A stretch of DNA of 64,000 bases from Pseudarthrobacter sp. (GTDB lineage Bacteria; Actinomycetota; Actinomycetes; Actinomycetales; Micrococcaceae): positions 62,001-126,000 of the forward strand of contig JAPSJV010000003.1 in the NCBI GenBank assembly GCA_031178005.1, written 5' to 3'. The notes beneath the pieces were generated by a model that worked only from the letters and a program-made list of their open reading frames with translations, did not search any database and was not told the DNA's origin. The translations under genes were made by a program, and so were the position numbers. Shown here piece after piece: positions 8,987 to 18,318 of this stretch (its first letter is position 1; every line of letters begins with the position of its first letter).

Positions 8987-10152
8987 ACCGGCCTTTCGCA
9001 ACGATTGAGGAGAACGGCTCGCCGCTGAAGGTGGTGGTGGTGGGCGCCGGCGCGATGGGCCGGGCGTGGCTGGGCGCGGTAGAGGCTTCGCCGCTGGTGG
9101 AGCTTGGCGGCATCGTGGACCTGGATCTGGCGGCTGCGCGGGCCAGCGCCGCATCGATCGGGAAGCCTGATCTTCCGGTGGGTGCCGGGACCGCTGAGTT
9201 GGCGTCCGACGTCGGAGCGCAGGCGGTCATCAACGTCACCGTTCCGGGGGCGCACCATCCGGTGACCACTGAGGCGCTGTTCGCCGGGCTGCCGGTGCTG
9301 GGGGAGAAACCGGTGGCCGCCACGGTGGCGCAGGGACTGAGCCTTGCCGCGGCTGCGGAGGTTACCGGCCAGCTGTTTATGGTGAGCCAGTCCCGCCGAT
9401 ACAACGCGCAGCTGTTTGCCGCGAAGGCGCAGGCCGCAGGCCTGGGCAGGCTGGGAATCCTGTCCGCCGATTTCTTTAAGGCACCGCATTTTGGCGGCTT
9501 CCGGGACCAGATGGACCATCCGCTGCTGCTGGACATGGCCATCCACCAGTTCGACATGGCGCGGTTCCTGCTCGATGCCGATCCGGTGTCCGTTTTCTGC
9601 GAGGAGTTCAACCCGCCGTGGAGCTGGTACCGGGGTGATGCGGCGGCCGTGGCGTCGTTCGAAATGTCCTGCGGCCAGCGCTTCATCTTCAACGGCAGCT
9701 GGTGCAGCCCCGGGCATGAGACTTCCTGGAACGGTGCCTGGCGGCTGGGCGGCGAGCACGGAACGGTGCTCTGGGACGGCGAGAACCCGCCGACGTCGGA
9801 AAGTTCCCAGGTGCGCACCGATGCCGGCGCCGCGGGGGAACAGCCTGCCGTAGCGGACCCGGGCGCCGAGGTCCACGGCTCGCTGCGCGAGTTCGTTCTG
9901 GCGCTCCGCACCGGTGCCGCGCCGATGGGCCAGGTCCACGACAACATCCTCAGCCTGGCCATGGTGGAGGCAGCGATCGAAAGCGCCGCATCGGGCCGGC
10001 GCGTCAGGATTGATGACCTGCTGCGGCGCAGCTACGACCGGGCGGTCCTGGATGAGCGGCGGCCGGACGTTGCTGCGGTGTTGGCGTCCTGGTCTGTGGA
10101 CGGTTCCTTTAGCGCTGCCCGGCTGGGTTCGGCGCGGCTGCCCATCCACTGA
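8983..10152 (+). CDS. Gfo/Idh/MocA family NAD(P)-dependent sugar oxidoreductase (ThuB-like)
   Basis: 389 residues; the ATG overlaps the end of the ThuA-like gene by 4 bp (ATGA). The N-terminal Rossmann domain has '[17 protein letters not shown]' with dinucleotide motif GAGAMG, then the family EKP motif in '[12 protein letters not shown]'. The C-terminal alpha/beta domain holds '[14 protein letters not shown]'. Such enzymes oxidise or reduce sugar hydroxyls; together with ThuA it probably handles the imported disaccharide or glycoside. Last gene of the operon, followed by a strong hairpin. Confidence 0.88.
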   Translation: MNRPFATIEENGSPLKVVVVGAGAMGRAWLGAVEASPLVELGGIVDLDLAAARASAASIGKPDLPVGAGTAELASDVGAQAVINVTVPGAHHPVTTEALFAGLPVLGEKPVAATVAQGLSLAAAAEVTGQLFMVSQSRRYNAQLFAAKAQAAGLGRLGILSADFFKAPHFGGFRDQMDHPLLLDMAIHQFDMARFLLDADPVSVFCEEFNPPWSWYRGDAAAVASFEMSCGQRFIFNGSWCSPGHETSWNGAWRLGGEHGTVLWDGENPPTSESSQVRTDAGAAGEQPAVADPGAEVHGSLREFVLALRTGAAPMGQVHDNILSLAMVEAAIESAASGRRVRIDDLLRRSYDRAVLDERRPDVAAVLASWSVDGSFSAARLGSARLPIH

Positions 10153-10191
10153 TCGTTGACGTGCAGCGCTCGGCCTTTTTGCGTCCCGGGT

Positions 10192-10233
10192 ACGTCATCG
10201 GGTGGCTACCCAGAGGCAACCACCCGATGACGT
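10192..10233. terminator. Bidirectional hairpin between convergent genes
   Basis: A perfect 14-bp inverted repeat, ACGTCATCGGGTGG at 10192-10205 and its complement at 10220-10233, encloses a 14-base loop. It lies between the convergent oxidoreductase and metallophosphoesterase genes. There is no long T run, so termination is inferred from position and stem strength. Confidence 0.7.
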
Positions 10234-10248
10234 CTCTAACGAGGGAGA

Positions 10249-12969
10249 TTACCCGGTCACCTCGAAGGTGACCGTCTCAGTGAACTTTTGACCGTGAACG
10301 TCAGTTGCGGTGACATCGGCCGTGTGCGCACCGATGGTCAAATCGGTGGGTAGCTTCAGGCGCCATAGGTGGGATGTGCGGTCATGGACGCCGCCGCCGT
10401 ACACCAGCTGTTCCAGGGTGGCTACTGGATCGGTGTATTCGGCTCCGACCAGGGGGACGTCGCCGGCTGTCATCGACTGTGTGCGCGTGGCTTCCGTGGT
10501 TTCTCCACCATCGATGGACACGTGCACGGTAGAGCCGGTGGCACCCATCCAGAAGTTGGTGGTCAGCCAGGTTTCACCGAGTTCGCCGTGGGTCACGGCG
10601 TTTGGATTCTCCGGGGCTGGAGCCCGGCCTGCCAGGTCTTTGTACTCGTCGAACCAGGTGCGGTAGGTGGGGGAGTTTATGCCGATGGCCATCTGATCAG
10701 CGCCGTCGTCGCCGGTGGCGGTGAAGCGTTCCCGAACGTCGGTGTTCTTGATGTCCAGCGTCAGCACGCCGGGAGGAGTGCCGTCACGCTGCACCGACGT
10801 GGGGTATCCCTCTTCGAGTACGCGTCCGTCGTACCACTGGCCGGATACGGCGGGAACGGTCAGGTGGGTGAAGGGCAGGCCCTTCTCGCCGACGTCGTCC
10901 AGCCAGCCGGCCATGAGGTCGCCCTCGCGCAGGTTCTCTGACATGTGGGTGTGACCGGCAACCGAGACCACTTCACGGCCTTCGAGGATCTTGTAGATCT
11001 CCTCCAGCGGATTTGTTTCGTGTGTCCCGCTGTAGAAGAACTCGAGCAGGGGGCTGTGGGAGGCCAGGACGATGACCTGGTTTTCGGGCACAGACGCGAT
11101 GTTGGCCCGAAGCCACTCCAACTGCCGATCGCTGAGGCCGGAGCCGTAGTCGCTGCGAGCCGGGCCGGTGTACACAATGTTGCTCAATGCCACGACGTGG
11201 GCCTTGCCGGCGTCGTAGGAGTAGTATTCCGGGCCGAACTGGGCACGGTAGGTGTCGAACTCATGCTCACCGTCGCGGGAGTCAAAATCGAGGTCGTGAT
11301 TGCCCGGCAGGAAGCGGGCCGGACCGTTGAGCATTGAAGCGAGACTGCGGGTCTGAGAGAAGAACGACAGGTCGTTGCCCACAAGGTCACCGAGGAACAG
11401 GGCGCCGCAGCCCGCGTAGTCGGTGCGGGCGGCGAGGTCGTTGAAAACGCCGTTGCGCGCGAATCTGACTTCCTGCTGATTGTAGGTCTGGACATCGGCG
11501 CCGAGCACGCAGTGTTGTTCGGGTGACTGCGTGAAGTCGCTCTTGACCACAGGGAAGTTCACCTTGTCAGGCAGCGCCCCGGTAGGGGCGATACCACCGT
11601 ACTTCAGGGCAGGGGAGCCCTCGGGCAGGTGATTGTAGTAGAACTGCGTGACGTTGTGCTCGTCCACCGGCACCTGGTATCCGCGTGGCTGGGTGACGAA
11701 GACGGTCATGTTGTCGAATGCCGGCAGTTCGTAGCGGCCCTGCCCGTCAGTGGTAACCACTTCCCGGCCGTTGGAGACACTTACGCCGGGCAGGCCCGGT
11801 TCGCCGGGATCCTGGGTGGAGTTCCTGTCCTTGTCATTGAAAACGATGCCATCGAGGACCTGCTGGTCAGCCTCCGTGGCTTCGATGATTTCGACGCTGC
11901 CCCGGTAGGCTGTCGCAGCCCAACTGCCCTCCTCCGGTGCGATGTCCGCACCTTCGACGTTGATGCGTCGAATTTCGGTGTCGACCCTGTGGGAGCCGTC
12001 CGAGACGGTGAAGTAGTACTCGTACCAGAGCTTGTCCATTGGATCGAACACATCGAGCATGTGCTCGTACCGGTTGTCGTGAACAGCCTTCAGATAGTGG
12101 GTCTTGAATTCCGTGCCGACGTTGCTGCGCAGATGCAGCGCGACCGTGCGAACCTGCTGATCGTCGGTGGCCGTTGCCTCGAACGAGAAGTCCGCCATGG
12201 GGTTGATGGTTTGGGCGGTCGCGTCAGTCACCGAGGGGGCAGCCGAGTCAGTCGGGAGAACCATTAGCCCCGCCGGAACCTGGTCCGGGGTGACAGCGCC
12301 AGGGGTAGCTGGAGCTGTCCCGGTCAGCGTCTGCCGGGACAGGTCCTCCGGGTTGACCGCGTACTGGATCCCCTGATCAGGGGAGGTGTTGTCGGCGCCT
12401 TCAAGGTTGTAGTAGGCGCGGTTCAGGCCGAAGCCGGTGTTCGTCGAGATCTCCAGCCCGCGTGGCGAGCCGTTGGCCATGCCTCCGGTGAAAATCTCCA
12501 CGAGATTCTCACCCATGACCAGGGAAGAACCAAACTTGGCGTTGAAGTCGGCGTCGGAGAGTGAATCATTCTGCCCGTTCTTGACCCAGAAGACGAGTGT
12601 GCCTCCGGGTGCGATGGAAACGTCCCGCTGCTTGGCTGGCCAGTCCACCACATTGGAGTTGGTCAGGTCCGCGCGAGGGTAAAGGTAGCGAAGGGTGTAG
12701 TCGCTGAAATCGACGGGCTCGGAAGAAGCGTTGTACACCTCGATGAACTCGAAGGCGTCGGCGCCGCCCATGTTCGAGGTATCGGGGGTGACTTCGGTGA
12801 TTTGCAGCGGTGCAGTAATCAGCGTCGGATCGGGCTGCATGGCTTGGGCCGGAGCGGCGGTGGCTGCGGGGCCCACCAGGGATCCGGTGACGAGCAGAGC
12901 CATGGCACCGGCGGCTAGGCAGAGAGGCCGGGGCAACAGAGTTCTTTGGGGAAAGGGGGATTGGCGCAC
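10249..12969 (-). CDS. Secreted multidomain calcineurin-like metallophosphoesterase with lamin-tail domain
   Basis: 906 residues. Signal peptide at residues 1-44 ('CLAAGAMALLVTGSL', AQA cleavage). Then a lamin-tail-like domain (about 55-195, 'LQITEVTPDTSNMGGADAFE'), an Ig-like segment (about 245-345), an SdrD/CNA-B-like module ('GIVFNDKDRNSTQDPGEPGL', near 370-425) and a metallophosphoesterase domain (about 490-720) with 'GADVQ', 'LFLGDLVGND', 'LPGNHDLDF', 'LASHSPL' and 'AGHTHMS'. A C-terminal beta domain ends the protein. The metal ligands are present except that the first motif is DVQ instead of DxH, as in related C-terminal-extended enzymes. Probably an extracellular phosphodiesterase or nuclease for phosphate scavenging; substrate unknown. 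Confidence 0.85.
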   Translation of the reverse strand: MRQSPFPQRTLLPRPLCLAAGAMALLVTGSLVGPAATAAPAQAMQPDPTLITAPLQITEVTPDTSNMGGADAFEFIEVYNASSEPVDFSDYTLRYLYPRADLTNSNVVDWPAKQRDVSIAPGGTLVFWVKNGQNDSLSDADFNAKFGSSLVMGENLVEIFTGGMANGSPRGLEISTNTGFGLNRAYYNLEGADNTSPDQGIQYAVNPEDLSRQTLTGTAPATPGAVTPDQVPAGLMVLPTDSAAPSVTDATAQTINPMADFSFEATATDDQQVRTVALHLRSNVGTEFKTHYLKAVHDNRYEHMLDVFDPMDKLWYEYYFTVSDGSHRVDTEIRRINVEGADIAPEEGSWAATAYRGSVEIIEATEADQQVLDGIVFNDKDRNSTQDPGEPGLPGVSVSNGREVVTTDGQGRYELPAFDNMTVFVTQPRGYQVPVDEHNVTQFYYNHLPEGSPALKYGGIAPTGALPDKVNFPVVKSDFTQSPEQHCVLGADVQTYNQQEVRFARNGVFNDLAARTDYAGCGALFLGDLVGNDLSFFSQTRSLASMLNGPARFLPGNHDLDFDSRDGEHEFDTYRAQFGPEYYSYDAGKAHVVALSNIVYTGPARSDYGSGLSDRQLEWLRANIASVPENQVIVLASHSPLLEFFYSGTHETNPLEEIYKILEGREVVSVAGHTHMSENLREGDLMAGWLDDVGEKGLPFTHLTVPAVSGQWYDGRVLEEGYPTSVQRDGTPPGVLTLDIKNTDVRERFTATGDDGADQMAIGINSPTYRTWFDEYKDLAGRAPAPENPNAVTHGELGETWLTTNFWMGATGSTVHVSIDGGETTEATRTQSMTAGDVPLVGAEYTDPVATLEQLVYGGGVHDRTSHLWRLKLPTDLTIGAHTADVTATDVHGQKFTETVTFEVTG

Positions 12970-13277
12970 GAGTCTGAACTTCCTGTTGAGTGGAGCCCCT
13001 GTTGGGCGGAGAGCACAGTCGACTCTTTCCCGGTGGAATGAACAGGAGCCAAACGACGAGTGTCCACTTCGTCACCACGGGTTTTCAGCCGAACCATCTG
13101 ACTAGTTGCGCAATCGCCACTCAGTGCTTCCAAGGCTCGTGTGCAGCAAGCTTGCGTTGCGTCCACTTAGGGAGAGGAGTGGCCGTTTATCGCACCAAAC
13201 GGATAAACGGGGCAACAAGTCACGGCGCAAACTGGCAAATCTGGCCGAAATAGCTCATTCATGATATTTTTTTGGGT
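12970..13277. other. 308-bp divergent intergenic region
   Basis: Lies between the divergent metallophosphoesterase and HTH-MurA genes and must hold both promoters. It contains an inverted repeat (CCGTTTAT 13183-13190 and ATAAACGG 13203-13210), a small GCAAGCTTGC palindrome (13146-13155), and an AT-rich run just before the MurA-like start. I see no RNA gene or convincing short coding frame. Confidence 0.5.
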
Positions 13278-14801
13278 ATGACGCAACAGACTGCCGAACA
13301 TGTTGGAGCGCTCCTGCGCAATGCCCGCGGCGAGAAGGGCTGGACCCAGGGCCAGCTGGCTTCCGAGCTGGGTACCAGCCAAAGCGCCATCGCCCGGATG
13401 GAGCAGGGCAAGCAGAACCTCAGCCTGAAAATGATCCAGCGCCTCGAGGATATTTTTGGCCGGAGCATCGTCAAAGTGGGCCGGCCGCAGATGACCCACC
13501 TCCGGGTGGAAGGCGGCCGCACGCTCTCCGGGGCGGTGGACGTGAACAGCAGCAAGAACGCCGGCGTCGCACTGCTCTGTGCCAGCCTGATCAACCGCGG
13601 CACCACCGTCCTGCGCCGGCTGGCCCGGATTGAGGAAGTCAACCGGATCGTCGAGGTGTTGAGCAGCATCGGCGTCGAATGCACCTGGCTTAACGACACA
13701 GACCTCCAGCTCCGCCGTCCGGACGTGCTGGATCTGGAGTCGATGGACGTTGAAGCCGCCCGCCGCACCCGCAGCGTCATCATGCTGCTGGGACCGCTGC
13801 TGGACGAGTCCGACGAATACCGCCTACCGTATGCCGGCGGCTGCGATCTTGGCACCCGCACCGTGGAGCCGCATATGCAGGCGCTGCGCCAGTTCGGCCT
13901 TGCTGTCGAGGCAACCGCCGGCTTCTACACCGTGCAGGCGCCCAAGGCGGACTCAGAGGACCGCTCCTTTGTGCTGACCGAACGCGGTGACACCGTCACG
14001 GAAAACGCCATCATGGCCGCCGCCCACCGCCGCGGCACCACCATCATCCGCAACGCCAGCCCCAACTACATGGTGCAGGACCTCTGCTTCTACCTGCAGA
14101 TGCTCGGCGTGCAGATCGACGGCGTGGGCACCACCACGCTGAAGATCACCGGCAAAACCAGCATCGACGTCGACATCGAGTACTTCCCCTCCGAAGACCC
14201 CATCGAGGCGATGAGCCTGATCACCGCCGGGATCGTCACCCATTCGGAGGTGACCATCCGCCGTGTGCCCATTGAGTTTATGGAAATCGAACTGGCCACA
14301 CTGGAGCAGATGGGCCAGAAGCTGGTCATTTCCGGCGAGTACATGGCCCGCAACGGCCGGACCCGCCTGGTGGACGTCACCACCATCCCGTCGGAACTGC
14401 GGGCGCCGGAGGACAAGATCCACCCCATGCCGTTCCCCGGGCTCAACATCGACAACCTGCCGTTCTTTGCGGTGATCGCCGGGAACGCCCACGGCCAGAC
14501 CATGATCCACGACTGGGTCTATGAAAACCGCGCCATCTACCTGACCGAGCTGAACAAGCTCGGCGCCCAGGTGCAGCTGCTCGATCCGCACCGCATCTAC
14601 GTCAACGGCCCCACCAGGTGGCGCGCCGCGGAGATCGGCTGCCCGCCCGCCCTGCGTCCCGCAGCCTGCCTGCTGCTGGCCATGCTGGCGGCGCGCGGCG
14701 TCTCCGAACTCCGGAATATCTACGTGATCGAGCGCGGCTACGAAGACCTGGCCGAGCGGCTCAATACCATCGGGGCCCGGATCGAGTACTTCCAGGACTG
14801 A
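13278..14801 (+). CDS. HTH (XRE) fused to a MurA-like UDP-GlcNAc enolpyruvyl transferase
   Basis: 507 residues from ATG 13278 (an upstream in-frame TTG at 13272 is possible; no good Shine-Dalgarno is visible). Residues ~8-65 form an XRE helix-turn-helix ('TQGQLASELGTSQSAIARME'). The rest matches the EPSP-synthase/MurA fold: 'VNSSKNAGVALLCAS' replaces the usual SGAKNA substrate loop, and 'AGGCDLGTRTVEPH' retains the MurA-type catalytic Cys, so the enzyme may be active. MurA transfers enolpyruvate to UDP-GlcNAc, the first committed step of peptidoglycan synthesis. The extra HTH makes it about 90 residues longer than MurA. Probably a second, regulated or regulatory MurA; not murA itself with certainty. 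Confidence 0.85.
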   Translation: MTQQTAEHVGALLRNARGEKGWTQGQLASELGTSQSAIARMEQGKQNLSLKMIQRLEDIFGRSIVKVGRPQMTHLRVEGGRTLSGAVDVNSSKNAGVALLCASLINRGTTVLRRLARIEEVNRIVEVLSSIGVECTWLNDTDLQLRRPDVLDLESMDVEAARRTRSVIMLLGPLLDESDEYRLPYAGGCDLGTRTVEPHMQALRQFGLAVEATAGFYTVQAPKADSEDRSFVLTERGDTVTENAIMAAAHRRGTTIIRNASPNYMVQDLCFYLQMLGVQIDGVGTTTLKITGKTSIDVDIEYFPSEDPIEAMSLITAGIVTHSEVTIRRVPIEFMEIELATLEQMGQKLVISGEYMARNGRTRLVDVTTIPSELRAPEDKIHPMPFPGLNIDNLPFFAVIAGNAHGQTMIHDWVYENRAIYLTELNKLGAQVQLLDPHRIYVNGPTRWRAAEIGCPPALRPAACLLLAMLAARGVSELRNIYVIERGYEDLAERLNTIGARIEYFQD

Positions 14802-14833
14802 CGCGTATTGACGCCGGGTAGCACAATGTAAGC

Positions 14834-16102
14834 ATGCGTACTTTCGGTGCGGAAGAAGAACTCCTGATCGTGGACCCGGAAACGGGGGAACCGCTGGCCC
14901 TCGCGGATGCCATGCTGTCCGGACGCTCAGGAATGCCCGACGGCGGCACCCGCCAGCCGTCCGACGTCACCGTAGTTGATACTGAAGCACGCAACCAGCT
15001 TGGCCTGAGTGCCGAGCTCAAGCTTGAGCAGATCGAAACCCAGACCCGGCCGTGCCTCAGCTACGACGAACTGCTCCTGCAGCTCCGCGCCGGCCGGGCG
15101 ATGGCGGACGGGGCGGCGCAGCAGCATGGGGCCAGGGTTGCCGCCTTGGCAACCTCGCCGCTGATCGCCACCAGCCACACAACTCCGGACCCCCGCTACG
15201 CGCGCATGCTGGAGCGGTTCGGACTGACGGCGCAGGAGCAGCTCACCTGCGGGTTCCACGTCCACACCTTTATCGAATCCCCGGAAGAGGGGGTGGCCGT
15301 CCTGGACCGGATCCGGGACAAGCTGGCCGTGCTGACCGCAATCAGCGCCAACTCCCCCTTCTGGAACGGCACCGATACGGGGTTCGAGAGCTACCGCACG
15401 CAGGCATGGAACCGATGGCCGTCCTCCGGTCCCTCGGCGATCCACGGCAGCGTGACCTCCTACCGCCGCCTGGTCACCCGGCTGATGGAAACCGGTGTGG
15501 TGATGGACGAGGGCATGGTCTACTTCGAGGCCAGGCTGTCCCGCCACCACCCCACAGTGGAGGTCCGGGTGGCGGACGTCTGCCTCCGCTCCACAGATGC
15601 CGCGCTGATTGCCGTGCTGGTCCGGGCGCTGGTGGAGACGGCTGCACGGGAGTGGCGCAACGGCGTGGACCCGGTTCCGGTGCCTACCGTGCTGCTGAGG
15701 ATGGCCGCCTGGCAGGCCAGCAACGTGGGCCTCAAAGGTGACCTGCTGGACTTCGGAAGTTTCCGCCCCACGCCCGCGGCCGACGTCGTTGATGCTTTGG
15801 TGGAGTACATGACGCCGGTCCTGCAGGAACAGGGTGAGCTGGAGCTGGTGCACCGGGGCCTCGAAGAGGTACTGAAGCGGGGCACGGGTTCCACCGAGCA
15901 GAGAGCCGCCCGCGACCGCTCGATGGAACGCGACGAACCGGCGGACCTGGGGCTGGGGGCCGTGGTGCGGCAGTCCGTGAAGCTCACCATGCTGGAAGCG
16001 GATACCGCGGAGGTGGATGAGGAGGCGGCGCCCGAGCTGCTGCGGGTCAGGCGCGCGCCGGACCAGGCCAGCCCGGGCGTTCACCCGGGCCTGCCTGCCT
16101 AG
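14834..16102 (+). CDS. YbdK-type carboxylate-amine ligase (glutamate-cysteine ligase 2 family)
   Basis: 422 residues beginning '[20 protein letters not shown]', the typical N-terminus of the GCS2/YbdK family with the EEEL metal/ATP motif. Further family features: '[11 protein letters not shown]', '[20 protein letters not shown]', '[20 protein letters not shown]'. These enzymes have weak gamma-glutamylcysteine ligase activity in E. coli; in actinobacteria, which make mycothiol, the real substrate is unclear. It starts 32 bp after the HTH-MurA gene and overlaps the end of metZ on the other strand by 4 bp. Confidence 0.85.
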   Translation: MRTFGAEEELLIVDPETGEPLALADAMLSGRSGMPDGGTRQPSDVTVVDTEARNQLGLSAELKLEQIETQTRPCLSYDELLLQLRAGRAMADGAAQQHGARVAALATSPLIATSHTTPDPRYARMLERFGLTAQEQLTCGFHVHTFIESPEEGVAVLDRIRDKLAVLTAISANSPFWNGTDTGFESYRTQAWNRWPSSGPSAIHGSVTSYRRLVTRLMETGVVMDEGMVYFEARLSRHHPTVEVRVADVCLRSTDAALIAVLVRALVETAAREWRNGVDPVPVPTVLLRMAAWQASNVGLKGDLLDFGSFRPTPAADVVDALVEYMTPVLQEQGELELVHRGLEEVLKRGTGSTEQRAARDRSMERDEPADLGLGAVVRQSVKLTMLEADTAEVDEEAAPELLRVRRAPDQASPGVHPGLPA

Positions 16103-17307
16103 ATCTGCTTCAGGGCCTGCTCCAGGTCCGCCAACAGGTCCTCGGGATCTTCCAGGCCCACCGACAGCCGCACTACGCCGTCGCTGAGTCCGATCGCCGC
16201 CCGCCCGTCCGGCCCCATGGCCCGGTGCGTGGTGGTAGCCGGGTGGGTGATCAGCGATTTAGCATCGCCCAGATTGTTGGAGATGTCGATGATCTTCAAG
16301 GCGTCCAGCAGCGCAAAGGCGGCTTCCTTGCCGGAGCGGCCTCCCGCCGTCGAAAGTTCCAGGGTGAGGACCGTGCCGCCGGCCTTCATCTGACGCGCCG
16401 CGAGCTCGTACTGCGGGTGCGACTTGAGTAGCGGGTATTTGACCCAACTGACCGCGGGCTGCTGCTCCAGCCATTCGGCCAGCCGCAGGGCAGTGGCGGA
16501 GGAATGGTTTACCCGCAGCGCCATGGTTTCCAGGCCCTTGGTCAGGACCCACGCGTTGAACGAGGACAACGAGGGGCCGGTGTGCCGCATCAGCTGCTTG
16601 ACCGGACCGTCAATGAAGTCCTTGGTGCCCAGAATGGCGCCGCCCATCACCCGGCCCTGGCCGTCGATGTGTTTAGTGCCGGAGTAGACCACCACGTCCG
16701 CGCCCAAATCGCCACAGCGCTGCAGCAGGGGAGTGGCAAAAACATTGTCGACGACGACGGTGGCGCCGGCCGCGTGCGCCAGCTCGCTGACCGCGGAGAT
16801 GTCCACAATTTCCTGCATCGGGTTGGAAGGTGACTCGAAGAAGACAGCAGTGGTGGGCTGGGACAAGGCCTCGCGCCACTGGTCCAGATCCGGACCGTCC
16901 ACGAACACCGTCTCCACACCCCACCGCGGCAGGATCTCGTTCAGGATCACAAAGCAGGAGCCAAAAAGGGAACGCGCGGCAACCACGCGGTCCCCGGCAG
17001 CCAGCAGCGCACCCAGGGCGGTGAACACCGCGGACATGCCTGACGCCGTCGCAAAGCATGCCTCGGTGCCCTCGAGCAGCCGCAGCCGCTCCTGGAACGT
17101 GGCCACGGTGGGGTTGCCGTAGCGGGAGTAGACGAAGCGTTCGTCCTCGCCGGTGAAGGCGCGCTCGGCGGCCGCGGCCGATTCATACACAAAACCTGAA
17201 TTGAGGAACAGCGGCTCGGTAGTTTCCTGGAATCCCGTGCGGTCCAGTCCGCCGCGGACGGCCTGCGTATCCGGACTCCAGCCGGCCGCATCCTGGTTGA
17301 AGCCCAT
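16099..17307 (-). CDS. metZ: O-succinylhomoserine sulfhydrylase
   Basis: 402 residues, a full-length Cys/Met-metabolism PLP enzyme. The PLP lysine sits in '[17 protein letters not shown]', with '[15 protein letters not shown]' and '[14 protein letters not shown]' upstream. The protein makes homocysteine from activated homoserine and sulfide. The start ATG directly follows the TAA stop of the rhodanese gene, so the two are translationally linked. The SAM riboswitch upstream of the operon agrees with a methionine-biosynthesis role. A related O-acetylhomoserine sulfhydrylase or cystathionine gamma-synthase is a less likely alternative, because of length and the DGQGR segment. Confidence 0.88.
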   Translation of the reverse strand: MGFNQDAAGWSPDTQAVRGGLDRTGFQETTEPLFLNSGFVYESAAAAERAFTGEDERFVYSRYGNPTVATFQERLRLLEGTEACFATASGMSAVFTALGALLAAGDRVVAARSLFGSCFVILNEILPRWGVETVFVDGPDLDQWREALSQPTTAVFFESPSNPMQEIVDISAVSELAHAAGATVVVDNVFATPLLQRCGDLGADVVVYSGTKHIDGQGRVMGGAILGTKDFIDGPVKQLMRHTGPSLSSFNAWVLTKGLETMALRVNHSSATALRLAEWLEQQPAVSWVKYPLLKSHPQYELAARQMKAGGTVLTLELSTAGGRSGKEAAFALLDALKIIDISNNLGDAKSLITHPATTTHRAMGPDGRAAIGLSDGVVRLSVGLEDPEDLLADLEQALKQI

Positions 17308-17718
17308 TTATGCCGTTCCGAGGTTGGTGGGGAGGCCGCGGTTCTTCCAGCCATTGACCGTGCGCTCGCCGTAGCGGTCCGGCTCGCCCTCGAAGCCTTC
17401 CAGGACGTTGTAGGACGTGAAGCCCACCTGGGTTGCGGCGATCGCTGCAGAGATGGAGCGGGCTCCGGAGCGGCAGAGGAAAACAAGTTCGGCGCCGGCA
17501 TCCTCCGGGGCGAGCTGCTGCAGCTGGTTGATGAAATCGGGGTTGGGGATGCCACCGGCGAACGTCCACTGGATGAACAGCGGATCGTTCTCAGTGGACT
17601 TGGTGTCCGGAATGCCGATGTGGGCCCACTCGCCCTCGGTGCGGACATCCACCAGGATGGCGCCGGCCTCGAGTTTGGCCCATGCCTCCTGCGGTGTGAG
17701 GTCGCCTGCGTAGCTCAT
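17308..17718 (-). CDS. Single-domain rhodanese-like protein
   Basis: 136 residues from ATG 17718, which overlaps the stop of the DUF1737 gene (ATGA). One rhodanese domain: 'AILVDVRTEGEWAHIGIPDT' and the active-site loop 'VFLCRSGARS' with catalytic Cys. By family it transfers sulfane sulfur. Lying between a SAM riboswitch and metZ, it likely helps supply or handle sulfur for homocysteine synthesis; the partner is unknown. Confidence 0.88.
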   Translation of the reverse strand: MSYAGDLTPQEAWAKLEAGAILVDVRTEGEWAHIGIPDTKSTENDPLFIQWTFAGGIPNPDFINQLQQLAPEDAGAELVFLCRSGARSISAAIAATQVGFTSYNVLEGFEGEPDRYGERTVNGWKNRGLPTNLGTA

Positions 17719-18044
17719 GCGTGGCCACCGCCTGCGATGTCCTCTTCGTTGAAATCCTGGTTGCCCAGCTGGTCCACGGCGATGGCGACGGCGGCATCCG
17801 CTGTGGCAATGGCCTTTGGAAGAACGACGGCCTGGGCAACAATCACGTTGGCGCCGTTCCATGTGGCGGAGGGGCTGCCGTGCAGCACATAGCCCTCGGC
17901 CAGCGCGGCGGAGATGCGCTCACAGAAGGTGCGGTCATCCGGGCCGGTGATAAGCCGGTACGCCAGCTTCTCTTCAGAATCCTGGGTGGTGGCTTGAACA
18001 GTGGCCTCATTAAGGGCAGGGCTGGCGGCGGGTGCGTTAGACAC
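17715..18044 (-). CDS. DUF1737-containing small protein, first gene of the metZ operon
   Basis: 109 residues from GTG 18044, picked because AAGGAG (18052-18057, minus strand) sits 7 bases upstream. Residues ~28-75 match DUF1737 ('YRLITGPDDRTFCERISAAL', 'GYVLHGSPSATWNG', 'VIVAQAVVLP'). Function unknown. Part of a three-gene overlapping operon with rhodanese and metZ under a SAM riboswitch, so a sulfur-related accessory role is inferred. Confidence 0.8.
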   Translation of the reverse strand: MSNAPAASPALNEATVQATTQDSEEKLAYRLITGPDDRTFCERISAALAEGYVLHGSPSATWNGANVIVAQAVVLPKAIATADAAVAIAVDQLGNQDFNEEDIAGGGHA

Positions 18045-18074
18045 GACGGATCTCCTTCTCTCACGCTTGCAGCT

Positions 18075-18178
18075 CGAATGGTCGATATGCCGAGTATTCA
18101 CCTGAGGCACCCCGCCGCGAAAGGGAGGGTTGCCGACCGGCCAGTCAGGGCTTGGCGCCGGTACTCATTACTCCCCAA
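18075..18178 (-). ncRNA. SAM riboswitch (SAM-I/SAM-IV clan) leading the metZ operon
   Basis: Read on the minus strand, the leader carries the conserved SAM aptamer core: 'GGCGCCAAGCCC', then 'GGCCGGTCGGCAACCCTCC', then 'CGCGGCGGGGTGCC' and 'CAGGTGAATAC'. The order and sequence match the actinobacterial SAM-IV/SAM-I consensus as I know it. It ends about 31 bases before the GTG of the DUF1737 gene, leaving room for a switch that sequesters the AAGGAG. High SAM should reduce expression of the operon. Edges are approximate. Confidence 0.85.
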
Positions 18179-18318
18179 AAAAGTAACACCCAACGCCGCC
18201 AGCTGCCGCGTGGGAGGCGTCATGTTGCGTAACCGGTAACAAGCAGGCCACCCTCGTTCCAAGCTTGCGTCCAGACTCTGTTCAGGTTAGTTACCGAAAC
18301 GTTATATACGGTGGACGG

